27,968 nt of DNA from Prasinococcaceae sp. CCMP 1430 (GCA_013416795.1 RQSC01000032.1:616068-644035), one strand, 5' to 3'. Shown: positions 1 through 9,525, counted from the stretch's first letter. Translations and numbers: made by a program. The notes: generated by a model not told the origin, from the sequence alone.

Positions 1-178
1 GGCGGCGGCGTCCCCCCGCCGGCCGCCCCCGCCCCCGCGTGAGCGAGCGCGCGCTGCGCCCACCTCATTCATTCCGTGTGTACAACAATGTTCCATAGCC
101 TCATCAATCAACATCTCTGCGCACGCGCCGCGCGCGCGCGCCGCGAGACCGCGCGCGCAGGCCTGTTTCATCGATGGT

Positions 179-222
179 GATGGTATGTACCATCGGATGC
201 TGCTGTACAGAGTATGCAGCAT
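179..222. promoter_or_regulatory. two adjacent inverted repeats upstream of ORC3
   Basis: GATGGTA (179-185) and TACCATC (188-194) are perfect reverse complements separated by 2 nt. ATGCTGC (197-203) and GCAGCAT (216-222) are perfect reverse complements separated by 12 nt. The two possible stem-loops lie back to back in a locally less GC-rich patch between GC-only low-complexity DNA and the ORC3 gene. A promoter or 5' UTR role is inference only. Confidence 0.4.
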
Positions 223-289
223 ATCATGCATGCGTTGGCGCGCGGTGCATCCAAAATTCCGAATGTCTCAATATTTGTTCGGCTTCGTT

Positions 290-315
290 GGGGGTTGGGT
301 GGGGGTTGGGTGGGG
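290..315 (+). promoter_or_regulatory. G-run cluster, potential G-quadruplex, upstream of ORC3
   Basis: Five runs of three to five G (290-294, 297-299, 301-305, 308-310, 312-315) are separated by one or two T only. This satisfies the usual G-quadruplex pattern with very short loops. It lies about 60 nt upstream of the first plausible ATG (378) of the ORC3 region. Structure and regulatory role are inferred. Confidence 0.5.
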
Positions 316-540
316 AGGATTTGATTTGTCATCACCATCGAATATCGTATCTGCCGCGGGCCCGACGCCGCGCGAAAATGGCGGGAAAACGCGCGGAGAC
401 GGGGCGCGCGCGCCACCTCGGGGGCGCGCGCGCGAGCGCGGCGGTGCGGCTCGAACGGCGGCTCGCGCGGCGGCTCGGGCGGTGGCGCGCGGGCGGGGAG
501 GTGGTCCCGAACCGAGGGAGGCGCCTCGCGCGATGCGGGC

Positions 541-3036
541 GCCCGCGACGCCGGCAGCGAGTTCGTCGCGCTCGGGAAGGAGAGCGCCGCGCACACGGCG
601 GCACGCGAGGGCGCGTTCTGGCAGGAGCGCGCCGCCTTTGAGCGCGCGGCCGCCGACGCGGGGCGCGCCGCCAGGAAACCCACGGTCGAGAGGCTCGCAG
701 AGTTCTGCGCGGCGGCTGAGAATCTCGACGGCGCCGGGGTTGCGATCGGCAGCGCAGCCGCATCCGCGCAGGGCCTTCCGACCGCTGTGACGATCTGCGG
801 CGGCATCAACAGCGTGGACGCGCCGGCAGTCGCGCAGCTCTGCGAAGCGCTCCGCGCCCGCGGCCACGCCGTCGCATCCGTACCCGCTCGTTCTCTCCGT
901 GGCACCAATGCATCGGGTGCCGGCCTCGCCGCGCTCCTCAGGCTCTCGGGCACGTCCATGCTCGCGGGCGAGAGGGCCCTGCGCGAACAGCAGGCCGCGC
1001 ACCGCACAAGCGCGAGCGGCGACAAAACGGACGCCGCGGAGGCTCGGGCCCCTGCCAGCGCCGCTGCTGGAGGCGCTTCGAAGGGCAGGCGCAACGGACG
1101 GAGCACGCGCTCGCCCGCGCCAGCCCCTTCCGCCAAGAAGAAGAAGGATGGCAAAGCCGCCGACGGCGCTTCCGCCGACACAGCGCGTCTCGAGGAGAAG
1201 CACTGGGTGACTGGCGGCATGTGGGACGTGTCTTCCATCGCGCGCTGGCGCGCAGCCGAGAAGGGCGGCCGCGGCGCGCTGGTCTGGGTTCTGGACGGCA
1301 CAGAGCGGCTGGATCCGGACGCGCTGACAGACCTGCTGACGCTGCTGGCCGACGCGCGCGAGCACCGCGGGCTGCCCGTTTGCGTCATTACGCTGCTGCA
1401 GACGAGCGCCGGCACGCTTCAGCAGGTGCTGCCTGCAGCGACCGCGCAACGTCTCGCGCCCACGGTCTTCTCGTTCGCGACGCCCGCACAGTGCGTCAAC
1501 GCGCTGCTCGAACGCACGTTGCTCGCGACGGCGCCGGGGGCGTCAGCGGCTGGGGAGCAGGGCGCCGGCACCTCCCACGATGCCCCGGCGCTGCTGGCGC
1601 CCGTGCTCGGCCTGAGCGGCGCGTGCGTGCACGGCCTCCAGCAGTCCTTCATATGCCACCATTCGCTGGCATCGTACGTTGAGCAAGTGTGCGCCACTGC
1701 GCGTGCGGCACATTTCACGTCGCACCCGCTCGCATCGCTCGCTGCGCCGGCGGCGTGCGCGTCGAAGAGCGCGCTGCAGGCGGCTATCAAGGCAGCACCC
1801 GCGGCGGCCGTCGCTGCGCTCGCCAAGGAGGCGCGCGTGGGGGCCAAGGCACTGCCTGGCGCGCTGTGGGAGATGCTCGAGCGCAGGCGTGCTCGCGCGC
1901 TCGCGTTGCGGTGGGTGGCTTCCTGCGGATCCGCGTCCCTGCTCGAACTGCTCGTTGCGGTCTCAGACGACGGCGAGGAGGACGACGGGGATGCGGATGC
2001 AGGGGAGCCGCGTGGCTCTCAGGAGCTGAGGGACGCGGTGCATGCGCTACGCGCGATGGGCGCTCCGGGCGGGCGTGCCCCTGGCCAGGCCGAGAGAGGT
2101 GGGAGAGGCGACGGCACGGGCGCGGACGCGCAGGCGCGCTTGTCCCAGCTCATGGCGGTGCTGCGCCAATGGGTGCGCGTGCCCGCGCCCGCTCAGGTCG
2201 AGGCCCATGTGGAAGCCGCCCGCACGCTGCTCGCCGAGGCAGAGCGCGCTACGGGAGCGACGGCGACCGCCATGGTTGGCGCGCCCGACACAGCCCAAAC
2301 AGCCGAGATGGAGAAGGTGGCGGCTGCAAGGCGCGGACGTGGCAAGGCTGCGGCCTCCAAGGGCGGCAAGAGTGGCGCCAAGGCCGGGGTCAAGGCCGCG
2401 GCTGCATCGAAGGGGGAGGATGCTGCTGCGACGACGACGGCGCTCCGTCCGAAGGACATCGCAGATCGCGCTGCGGACCTCCTCTCTGCGGTGGGCCGCG
2501 CGCACATGCTCAGCGCAGACCCGCTGGAGGGAGCCCTGGGCGCGGCATGGCGCTTCGACGGCTGGCAGACGGTTGCAGACGCTCTGCACCCGGCACCTCG
2601 CTCGCGCGCGATGGCTCACATGGCCGCGGGCGCCCCCTCCGTGAGCGCGCGCGGTGGCGGTCGCAACGGCGGCGTCCGCCCGCTGGCGTCTGTTGACTGC
2701 GCGATGGACGACACCGCCATGGCCTGGGCACTCCTGTCCGCGCATGGTGAGAACGCGAGCGTAGCGAGGTGGTATCGTGAGATGTGCCATGTGTACATCA
2801 AAGGAGGCCAATGTGGGGCGCAGTCTGGACGCGGCCGTGGACGGAAGCGCAAGGCGGCGACTGCGACCGAGGCAAGCGAGGTGGATGACGCCCTGACGGC
2901 GCTCGCTGCGCGTGACCGCGCCACGCTTCAGGCGAGGTTCAGTCGCGCTGCCGGGGAGCTGCAGCTGATGGGGGCTATTCGCAGCGCGTCCAAGCGGTCC
3001 GACACAGTGCAGAGGCTCGTTTTCGACGCGATGTGA
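541..3036 (+). CDS. ORC3: Origin recognition complex subunit 3 (5' end unresolved)
   Basis: Subunit of the nuclear origin recognition complex, which marks replication origins and helps load the MCM helicase. The N-terminal third carries the ORC3 pattern: a W-containing helix near 620, then 'GLPTAVTICGGINSVDAP' (about 772-825), the position of the ORC3 'IPTAALVLGVN' strand. It continues with an AAA-like core ('LVWVLDGTERLDPDAL', 'GLPVCVITLLQTSAGT') and the 'LSGACVHGLQQSFICHHS' segment. The C-terminus 'RFSRAAGELQLMGAIR' followed by a Lys/Arg-rich turn matches the ORC3 winged-helix end. Size (about 830 aa) is slightly above the usual 650-710 because of Ala/Lys-rich insertions (about 2290-2430). 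Odd: the coding frame is open from 325, but there is no ATG in it before 958. The codon at 787 is GTG and lies inside conserved sequence, so it is not the start. An ATG at 378 is in another frame, so a short intron, an indel or a non-AUG start is needed. Confidence 0.85.
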   Translation, partial: ARDAGSEFVALGKESAAHTAAREGAFWQERAAFERAAADAGRAARKPTVERLAEFCAAAENLDGAGVAIGSAAASAQGLPTAVTICGGINSVDAPAVAQLCEALRARGHAVASVPARSLRGTNASGAGLAALLRLSGTSMLAGERALREQQAAHRTSASGDKTDAAEARAPASAAAGGASKGRRNGRSTRSPAPAPSAKKKKDGKAADGASADTARLEEKHWVTGGMWDVSSIARWRAAEKGGRGALVWVLDGTERLDPDALTDLLTLLADAREHRGLPVCVITLLQTSAGTLQQVLPAATAQRLAPTVFSFATPAQCVNALLERTLLATAPGASAAGEQGAGTSHDAPALLAPVLGLSGACVHGLQQSFICHHSLASYVEQVCATARAAHFTSHPLASLAAPAACASKSALQAAIKAAPAAAVAALAKEARVGAKALPGALWEMLERRRARALALRWVASCGSASLLELLVAVSDDGEEDDGDADAGEPRGSQELRDAVHALRAMGAPGGRAPGQAERGGRGDGTGADAQARLSQLMAVLRQWVRVPAPAQVEAHVEAARTLLAEAERATGATATAMVGAPDTAQTAEMEKVAAARRGRGKAAASKGGKSGAKAGVKAAAASKGEDAAATTTALRPKDIADRAADLLSAVGRAHMLSADPLEGALGAAWRFDGWQTVADALHPAPRSRAMAHMAAGAPSVSARGGGRNGGVRPLASVDCAMDDTAMAWALLSAHGENASVARWYREMCHVYIKGGQCGAQSGRGRGRKRKAATATEASEVDDALTALAARDRATLQARFSRAAGELQLMGAIRSASKRSDTVQRLVFDAM

Positions 3037-3147
3037 TGCGCGCGCACGCTGCGCTCTGTCGCGGCGCTCGCCACGCTCGCGCGTGCGGTCGAGCGCATCC
3101 CGCCATCCCGCGCTCCGTACAGTCAAGAGTCTCTGAGACGCACAGCC

Positions 3148-4650
3148 TTAAGCTCCAACGCGCCCACGTGCGCCTGCGCCTGCGAATGCGAAGCGCGCCG
3201 CAGCTGCGAGCGCGCGCGGCATCGCTCTCGGCGGCATCGTCCACTGTGCGCGCGCGAACATAGCTTCGGGTCGCACCGCATCAGGTGCACGCGGGTCGAG
3301 CGGCTCTGCCGCCGCCGCTGCTGCCAGCAGCTCTGCCGGCGGCCGCATACGCCTGTGACGCTTCCTCTCGCTGTCCCTCTTGCGCTTCTTGGCCGCCGCG
3401 CCGCCGCTCTTGCTCCTCTTGGATAGGCCGGGTATGGTTCCCCCCAACGCCTCCATTGCCGCGAGCTGCTCCGCCCACCGCGCGTTCCACTCCTCCTCGA
3501 CAGCCGCGCACATCTCTACGATCTCATCGTCCTCGTTGTTGTACAGCCTGCAGTTGGCCCACACGCGTTCCACGTCGGCAAGCGCAGCGGGCACGTCCTT
3601 GTGGCGGTGCTTGCTCAGCCGCTGGCGGATGGTGCCCAAGTCGATGGGGCGTGCCACCACGTCGTAGTAGTCAGTCAGCCCCAGCTCCTCGACGGGCACG
3701 GGCGTATTGAAGGGCTCTGCGTCCTCGTGCGCCATGGTCGCGTCGAGGGCTTTCACGAAGAAGGGACGCCACTTGATGCTACCACGGGTGCCGCCTGAGG
3801 GGCGCGCTCTGCTGCCGCCGCCGCCGCCACGGTGCTTCGCTGGCCGGCCCGGCGAGGCGTAGTCGTCGTCGTCGCCGCCGTCGTCGTCGTCTGCGCGCGA
3901 CGCAGAGGCGAAAATCATGGCGGTGGTGTGCACGCACGCAGGCATCAGCGAGCTGCAGGCATAGGGACGCGAGGCGCTAGAGTACGTATGCGCACGCGCG
4001 CTGCGCTCGCGCAAGCGCGTTGTGCTCACCTCCATCGTCCTCTTCGTCCTCCTCGCCGCCATCGTCATCTCGATCTTCCTCACGCGCGCCTGCCACGGCG
4101 CGCCCTCCCCCGCCTGCACCTTCCTCGCGCTCGGCGGCCCCCTCTCCAAAGTCCTCGTCGTCGGGGGCGTGCGGGTCGTAGTAGGGCCCGAGTACCGTGG
4201 GCCGCCCGTACTGCGCGAGCCCGTTCTTGGACCACGTGTCTCGGAAGTATTTCTCGACGGTGTCGCACGCGGCGTTGACAGGGTGCGCGGGGTGGTTGTA
4301 CGTCCGACAGTTCGACCACACGCGGGAGACGTCTGCGAGGAGGGCCATTGCGCTCCGGTACTGTCCGCAGTGCCAGGCGCCGTGAGTCAGCGAAAAGGGC
4401 GCTTTGGGGCGTCTCGTCGCCTTTCGGGGCGCGGGCTCCCCGCGCAGCGCCGCCCTCTCACCTTTCTGTTGTCGAGCTTCTCGAGCACCGTGCCGAGGTC
4501 CATGGGCTGGTCGATGACGTCGAGGTAGTCTGGGAGTCCGTCTGCGACCGGATCGACTGGCTCGCTGAAATACTGCTCGGCGTCTTCATGCGACATTGCG
4601 CGCACCACGCAGCGCCGCGCGAGCTTCTCCCAGTCGCCTCCGCTGGGCAT
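3148..4650 (-). CDS. Tandem bromodomain protein, three exons
   Basis: Predicted nuclear acetyl-lysine reader. The exons reconstruct cleanly as 4650-4462, 4360-4030 and 3890-3148, about 420 aa. Intron 1 (4461-4361) begins GTGAG and ends CAG in phase 0; it joins 'VLEKLDNRK' to 'YRSAMALLADVSRVWSNC' inside bromodomain 1. Intron 2 (4029-3891) begins GTGAG and ends CAG in phase 1. Bromodomain 1 has 'PMDLGTVLEKL' and 'NCRTYN'. Bromodomain 2 has 'PFNTPVPVEELGLTDYYD', 'PIDLGTIRQRL' and 'NCRLYN'. Both therefore keep the acetyl-lysine-binding Asn. Between them is an Asp/Glu-rich linker, and a basic stretch (KKRKRDSERKRHRR) near the C-terminus is a likely nuclear signal. No ET, PHD or acetyltransferase domain is seen. 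It resembles BET/GTE bromodomains, but a specific orthologue cannot be named. It converges on ORC3 and diverges from the DUF2062 gene. Confidence 0.88.
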
Positions 4651-5030
4651 GGCGACCGCGCGGGGCCGCGGGCTCGGAGGCCCCCGTCGTCGCGGAAGAA
4701 GAGCCCCCCCCACACCTTCCTTCCCCCCCTTCCGCCCCTCCGCTGGGCTGGCCCTCCTGTGGGCGCTACGCCCGCGGCATGTGGCACGGGGGGGCGGCGG
4801 CTGCGCTGGTACCCCCCAGGCCGAGCAGAGGCCCGCCCCCCCCTTTTTTTTTTTTTTTTGGCCGCCGCGCTCAGGCTTGCGGCGAGTGATGGAGCTGGCT
4901 GATAGACTGCACCACCGGCACCGGGCTGTCGCGCCACAGGGTAGCACCGCCGCGGCCGCCACCCTGCATTCCGAGGCAGCTGCCGGGACTGAGTACAGGG
5001 AGAGAGGAGAGGAGAAGCTCGTGCGTTGCG
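4651..5030. promoter_or_regulatory. divergent intergenic region with a C8-T16 tract
   Basis: This 380-bp gap separates the start codons of the bromodomain gene (-, 4650) and the DUF2062 gene (+, 5031), so it must hold both promoters. It includes eight C followed by sixteen T (4836-4859). No TATA-like box or other recognisable element was found. Confidence 0.45.
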
Positions 5031-5710
5031 ATGGTGGCGCTGCCGAAGCTGCCGCGGCTGGCTGAGCTTGACGCGCCCGAGGCGGCGCGGGGCGCAGCCA
5101 TCGGCGCCGTTCTGGCGTGCACCCCGCTGCTCTTCGTGCAGGTACGAGGGAGGGCTGCGTGGGTGCGCCCGCGTGTGTGTTGGGGGGAGCGCGGATGCCG
5201 TGTTGCATGCATTGGTGGGCGCTGCTGACAACCTTCCCGTATCACCTCCCCGTCCATGCTCGTGTCTCGCTCGCGTGTTGTCCGGTGAAGACTTGGGTAG
5301 CGCTCGCACTGTACCCGCTGCTGAAGCGACTGGGCTTCGACTTCAACCTGCCCATCTGCCTGCTGGCGAACCAGCTGAACAACCCGCTCACCGCCTTCCC
5401 GCTGCTGTATGCGATGTGCTGGCTGGGGGCGCACGCGCTAAACGCAGTTGGATGTCCCGTGGCGGACGTGTCGTATGCGGCGCTGACGGCGAGGCTAGTA
5501 GCCATCGAGGCCGCTGCAGACGGCGACCTGACCGCCCGATTCGTCGAGAGCACGCGCTTCGTGTTCCTGGAGCTGGGAACGGCCGCAATGGTCGGCGCGG
5601 TGCTGGCGGCGGCGCCCGTCGCCGTGGCGGCGAGCTCTGTCACCGGCTGGGCGGTGCGGCGAGCAAAACGGGCGGCGGAGGCGGGCGGCGCGAAGAAGAA
5701 GGCGGAGTAG
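5031..5710 (+). CDS. DUF2062 family membrane protein, two exons
   Basis: Small integral membrane protein of the DUF2062 family, molecular function unknown. Exon 1 is 5031-5141 (37 codons, ATG in 'GCGATGGTG'). The intron 5142-5290 begins GTACGA and ends AAG in phase 0. Exon 2 is 5291-5710, for a total of 176 aa. Splicing joins 'AAIGAVLACTPLLFVQ' to 'TWVALALYPLL', recreating the family pattern of a helix ending G-x-x-x-x-x-P-L-x-x-x-Q followed by a second hydrophobic helix. Next comes the signature 'NLPICLLANQLNNPLTAFP' (Asn-Leu-Pro ... Asn-Asn-Pro-Leu-Thr-Ala). A further hydrophobic Ala/Val helix ('TAAMVGAVLAAAPVAVAA') precedes a Lys-rich tail ending KKKAE. Three or four membrane segments are likely. 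Location (plastid or secretory membrane) cannot be told. The family assignment rests on the motif alone. Confidence 0.78.
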
Positions 5711-5791
5711 AGTAGAAGCCGAGGCAGGGGAGTGGGTGGCTACTGTACAAGATGCGTTATTACGACATATACATCAGGCGCTCGTAAGCCT

Positions 5792-7222
5792 TCATGACTG
5801 CCCCAGGGCGGTGCGCACTGCGAGCGTGCCGCCCTCGCTGTGCAGACGGCCATGCCTGGGGCGCAGCATCTGGCGGCCCATCGGCCCGTCGCCCGTCGCA
5901 ACCTCGTGCTCCTCGCCGTCGAGGACCTGCGCCCTGCACACAGGACACGTCGGGCTGACGTTCGTGAGCCATCTGTCCACGCATCCCGCGTGCATGCTGT
6001 GGCCGCACGGCAGGTCGCGCAACACGTCACCGTCCTCGAACTCCGCCAAGCATATGCTGCATTCGAGGCCGAGTGGGCTCGGGAGCGCGCCGGCGCGCGC
6101 GCTCGTGCGCTCGCGCTGGTCGCCCGTTGCGCTCGAGGCCGCACAGGCTTTCGCGTCCGAGTCGACGGCAGTGCCGTCCGTCGACGTCTGCGCAGCGCCG
6201 TACTTGTGCGTGGGGAGCCTGTTGACGGACACCCTCCTGAGCTCGCGAGCCGCCTCGAGGTGCATGTTTGCGGCTTCGTCCACTTCGTCGAGCGCGCGCG
6301 ACAGCGTGTCCACGAGCGAGATGATGCGCAAGGCCACCTCGCGCGGCGCGTCGGCGGCGGACTGCCCGCGCACACCGGGACCGCCCGCAGCATAGCCCTG
6401 CGCGGTCTGCAGCGCTTCCCATCCGCGAATCGCATCGTCGATCAGCCACAGCGACTGCAGGCGCCGCGAGATTGGGGCCTCGCCGGCGGCTTCGGCGGCG
6501 GCGTTGGCGGCGGCGGCGGCAACGACGGAAGCTGCGGCGGCGGCTGCCGCAACGGCGGGGCCAGCGGCGTCCCATGGCAGGCCCGCTCGGCGCTCGCCCG
6601 ATGCTCGCACGGCATCCTCGTCGCCCTCTGGCCGCATAGGCTCGGCCGCTCGAACCGCCGGCGCGACTGCAACGGCGGCGTGCTCGGCTTCGCCTTGGGG
6701 CGCGGCCTGTAGCGCGGTCGGTCGGTCGCGCGCTCGCGCGCTCGGCTCTGGCCGCACGGAACTGCTGGCCACGCGAGGCGTCCTGAAGCACGCGCCGAGG
6801 AGCTGCCGCAACCATGAGCGGCGCGGCGGCGCGCTGTCTCCCGTCGCGTCCGCCTCGCGCTGGCGCTCTTCGCGCTTGTGCTCTGCTTCCCAGCGGCGCT
6901 CGAGCGCGAGGACGCGCTGGCGCGCCAGCCCGAGCTGGCGCGAGCTCGTGCCCGAGCGTTCCACAGCCAGCGCCGGCGCGTCCGCCTGCGCCAGCGCGCG
7001 AGCGCCGGGTCGCGCGCGAGCGCCATGCGCTCCGCGCGGCGAGGATCTCTCTCTGCGGCGGGCGCGGGCGTTGCCCACCGTCGCCGCGCTCCGACTGCGC
7101 GCGAGGGCCCGCCGGACGACACCGCGCCCGGGCACGCTTCGCTCTGGCCGCTCGCAGTGCGCTGACGCGCCCTGCGCACGCCGCGCCTCGCCCCACCCGC
7201 CGTTCTGCGGCAGGACGTGCAT
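5792..7222 (-). CDS. RING-H2 zinc finger protein, probable E3 ubiquitin ligase (5' end uncertain)
   Basis: The C-terminal part holds a complete RING-H2 finger: C-x2-C-x14-C-x-H-x2-H-x2-C-x11-C-x2-C, beginning '[14 protein letters not shown]' and ending 'SPTCPVC'. This domain normally recruits E2 enzymes for ubiquitin transfer. Upstream are an Ala-rich stretch, a helical region with '[18 protein letters not shown]', and further N-terminal an Arg/Glu-rich probable coiled coil ('[20 protein letters not shown]'). No membrane segment is seen. The frame is open well upstream. The first ATG on the continuous frame (7222) would overlap the proteasome exon on the other strand by a few bases, which is implausible. 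The next in-frame ATG (6637) would drop the coiled coil. An unresolved upstream intron is therefore likely. Only the part from about 6990 to 5792 looks firmly coding. Substrate unknown. Confidence 0.72.
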   Translation of the reverse strand: MHVLPQNGGWGEARRAQGASAHCERPERSVPGRGVVRRALARSRSAATVGNARARRRERSSPRGAHGARARPGARALAQADAPALAVERSGTSSRQLGLARQRVLALERRWEAEHKREERQREADATGDSAPPRRSWLRQLLGACFRTPRVASSSVRPEPSARARDRPTALQAAPQGEAEHAAVAVAPAVRAAEPMRPEGDEDAVRASGERRAGLPWDAAGPAVAAAAAAASVVAAAAANAAAEAAGEAPISRRLQSLWLIDDAIRGWEALQTAQGYAAGGPGVRGQSAADAPREVALRIISLVDTLSRALDEVDEAANMHLEAARELRRVSVNRLPTHKYGAAQTSTDGTAVDSDAKACAASSATGDQRERTSARAGALPSPLGLECSICLAEFEDGDVLRDLPCGHSMHAGCVDRWLTNVSPTCPVCRAQVLDGEEHEVATGDGPMGRQMLRPRHGRLHSEGGTLAVRTALGQS

Positions 7223-7838
7223 CGCCGTCGCCGGCGAGCGCTTCGTGGTGGTGGCGGCCGACACGCGCATGAGCAGCGGGTTCAACATCCTGACGCGCGA
7301 CCACCCCAAGACGCTGCAGCTGAGCTCGCACTGCGTGATCGCCACGTCGGGCTTCGACGCCGACGCCAAGGCGCTGCAGAAGCACCTCAAGGCGGACCAC
7401 ATCGTGTACAAGCAGAACCACGGCAAGGAGATGGGCTGCGTGGCGGCCGCGCAGCTGCTGTCGCAGACGCTGTACCACAAGCGCTTCTTCCCGTACTACA
7501 CCTTCAACCTGCTGGCGGGCCTCGACAAGGAGGGCAAGGGCGCCGTGTTCACCTACGACGCGGTCGGCAGCTACGAGCGGACCAACTACAGCTGCCAGGG
7601 CACGGGGCGCGCGCTCATCGAGAGCGTGCTCGACAACCAGCTCAAGCTGCCCAGCCCGCTGCTCGTGCCCAAGCAGGAGAGCGCGTACGGCGGCTCGGAG
7701 GAGGACGCCATCGACCTCATGAAGGACGCCTTCGCGTCGGCGGCGGAGCGCGACATCTACACGGGCGACGCGGTGCAGATCGTGGTCATCAACAAGGACG
7801 GCACGCGCACCGAGACCATGGAGCTCAAGCGGGACTGA
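7214..7838 (+). CDS. PSMB1: 20S proteasome subunit beta-6 (beta type-1), first exon not found
   Basis: Non-catalytic beta-6 ring subunit of the 20S proteasome core, cytosol and nucleus. The exon reads '[18 protein letters not shown]', '[14 protein letters not shown]', '[20 protein letters not shown]', '[13 protein letters not shown]', '[13 protein letters not shown]' and '[17 protein letters not shown]', ending in 'LKRD'. These are diagnostic of beta-6 and closest in wording to the plant PBF1 type. Homology begins at a likely acceptor (CAG at 7211-7213). The exon then starts in phase 2, so the preceding exon should end in GG to give the conserved 'GGT'. No exon supplying the expected 'SPYxxNGG' N-terminus, about 10-30 residues, was found upstream. 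The in-frame sequence there is antisense to the RING gene. The 3' end and stop are clear. Confidence 0.92.
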
Positions 7839-8382
7839 GCGCGCGGCCGCCGGCGGCTCCTCTGTAATGAATACACCACACGCGCGCACGAGCAACCGCA
7901 GCTCGCTCGTCGCCGCGTCGGCCAGGCGGGCGCTTGCGGCGTATCGGCGTGTGCGGAAGGGGGGTGTGAGGGCGCGGGTGCGGGGGTCGCAGGGCGTCGG
8001 CGACGTTTGCCGGGGCGCCCTGTCGTGGGCCGCTCGCCCGGCGCGTCCCCGACGCTCACGCCGACGCTCACGCGGCTCTCCCGTGGGTCTTTTCATTCTC
8101 TTTTTTAAATTCAAGAAACCCGCGCTTTGAATGCTGGCACTCTGCCCCATCGACATCGAATTCATCAGTGCGTGCGAGTTCCCACATATATCTGTCGTAT
8201 CACTTCGCATTCGAAAAACGCAGGCCGGAACGGGCGACGCGGGCGCGCCCCGCGGCGCCTCCCCTCCGGCGCGCCGGCGGTCGCCGAGAAAAAACCGCCG
8301 CGCCCCCGCCGGCGCGAGGCGCGCAGAAAGCCTCATCAGTCGGGACCGGCGCCGGGCCGGCCGGACCTCCATGAGCCAATGA

Positions 8383-8420
8383 ATGGATGGGTGTGGATGG
8401 GTGGGTGGATGGGTGGGTAG
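8383..8420 (+). repeat. GGATGGGT-type short tandem repeat
   Basis: Imperfect repeats of ATGG, GTGG and GGGT units (for example GGATGGGTGTGGATGGGTGG) lie in the gene-poor stretch downstream of PSMB1. Confidence 0.75.
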
Positions 8421-8481
8421 GAGCCTCTTTCTTCCCAAGATGGATCGATCCGCGGGTAACAGAAGAGCTCCGCGCACTCGC

Positions 8482-8544
8482 CAGCAGCAGCAGGAGCAGC
8501 GGCAGCAGCAGCTGCAGCAGCAGCAGCGGCAGCGGCAGCAGCAG
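8482..8544 (+). repeat. interrupted CAG/CGG trinucleotide repeat
   Basis: About 21 triplets, mostly CAG interrupted by CGG, CTG and GAG. Reading the minus strand gives a poly-Leu run that imitates a signal peptide; no gene is supported there. Confidence 0.8.
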
Positions 8545-8838
8545 TGACTGACGTGGCGATCGGATCGGCAGTTCTCCAGGCAGCTTCTTCGCGCTGTGCT
8601 TCCGGACGGACGCAGTGCACACACACACAGACAGTGTCTTCATAGTCAGCCTTCGTTCTGTCTGACGGCGCGCGGGCGCGCGCGCGCGCCGCGCCGCCCT
8701 GCTGGCCCGAAGGGGGAGAACGATGGGGCGGGAGAGCGCGCGCGCGTGGCGGCGGCGGCGAGTGCGCGTGCGGGCCTCGCCGCGGGCAGGTGCGGCGGTG
8801 CGCGGCGGAGCCCGCGCCGCGCCGCCCGACCGACCGAC

Positions 8839-9525
8839 CTACGCGTGATCGAGCTCGTCGATGAGCTCGGCGAGCAGCCGCACGGGCATGCCCATCACCG
8901 AGTCGAGATCGCCCTCGAGGCGCGCGACGTGCGGCCAGACGAGCTCGTGCTCGCACATCAGGCCGCCGGCGCACTTGAAGACGTCGCCGGACGCCACCAG
9001 CGCGTCCACGGAGTCCGCCGGGAGGGCGCCGAAGTGGATGGTCGCGACGCTCACGCCGCACGCCCGCGGGCCGTCGTCCGCGCCGAGCCTCTGCACGGCG
9101 ACCGACCCCACGGTCGACGGCGGCTCCCGCTCGTACCTCCCGATCATTGCGCGCGCCTCGGCCTCGTCGAGCGGCTTCTCGAGCACCTCCCTGCCACCCG
9201 CGGCGCCGCACACCACCACCTGGTCGCACGCCACCAGGAGCGCCCCCTGCGCAGCGAGCTGCTCGCACCGCTCCCTCCCGAGCGCGTCGGCGGCCTTGGC
9301 GGCGGCCGCGTCCGCCTTGGCGGCTGCGAGCGCGCGCACGAGCTCCTCCGGCGTGTCCCGCCGGATGGCGCGCTCGTCTATGGCAGGCGCCACGGTGCCG
9401 GCAAGTTTCACCCCCGCGTGCGATAGCACCTGGCGCCTGAACGGCGACGAGCTGGCAAGCACGATGGGTGGCAGCGCGGCCGGCGCGGCGCCCGGCCGCG
9501 CGGGCGCGACGCGTGGCGGCGCCAT
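8839..9525 (-). CDS. Maf/HAM1-like nucleoside triphosphate pyrophosphatase
   Basis: Maf family 'house-cleaning' enzyme that hydrolyses non-canonical or methylated nucleoside triphosphates to the monophosphate and pyrophosphate. Motifs in order: the N-terminal 'VLASSSPFRRQVLSHAGV' (S-x-S-P-x-R substrate loop), 'DERAIRRDTPEELVRALA' (conserved D-E) with the following K-A, 'ACDQVVVC' (catalytic Asp), 'LEKPLDEAEARAMI' (conserved K-P), and the C-terminal 'GDLDSVMGMP' before a final helix. At 228 aa it is full length, slightly longer than bacterial Maf because of Ala/Arg-rich insertions. The start at 9525 gives a short Pro/Ala leader of 17 residues. No other in-frame ATG lies before the substrate loop. 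The CATG at 9523-9526 serves both this start and the start of the opposite-strand gene. Confidence 0.88.
   Translation of the reverse strand: MAPPRVAPARPGAAPAALPPIVLASSSPFRRQVLSHAGVKLAGTVAPAIDERAIRRDTPEELVRALAAAKADAAAAKAADALGRERCEQLAAQGALLVACDQVVVCGAAGGREVLEKPLDEAEARAMIGRYEREPPSTVGSVAVQRLGADDGPRACGVSVATIHFGALPADSVDALVASGDVFKCAGGLMCEHELVWPHVARLEGDLDSVMGMPVRLLAELIDELDHA

Larger units (their letters stand above)
7839..8838. other. gene-poor kilobase between PSMB1 and the Maf-like gene
   Basis: No supported gene. It holds the downstream regions of two genes converging from either side. There is an AT-rich patch near 8095-8137 that includes TTTTTTAAATTC, a GGAT/GGGT repeat and a CAG-type repeat (listed separately). 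ORFs across it are artefacts of the simple repeats. Confidence 0.6.

Noticed and set aside
168-1449. Long minus-strand and alternative-frame ORFs over the 5' half of ORC3
   Set aside because: They are antisense or out of frame to the conserved ORC3 reading and have Arg/Ala/Pro-only composition; long chance ORFs are expected at this GC content.
6504-7213. In-frame upstream extension of PSMB1 back to an ATG at 6504
   Set aside because: It encodes an Ala/Arg/Ser-rich stretch antisense to the RING gene with no proteasome similarity; homology begins exactly at the CAG acceptor.
6027-8624. 865-codon minus-strand ORF across the RING gene, PSMB1 and downstream repeats
   Set aside because: It runs antisense through the clearly coding proteasome exon and out of frame with the RING finger; it is a shadow.
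8200-8643. Minus-strand ORF with a poly-Leu segment resembling a signal peptide
   Set aside because: The Leu run is simply the CAG-type repeat read in reverse; the rest has no coding character.
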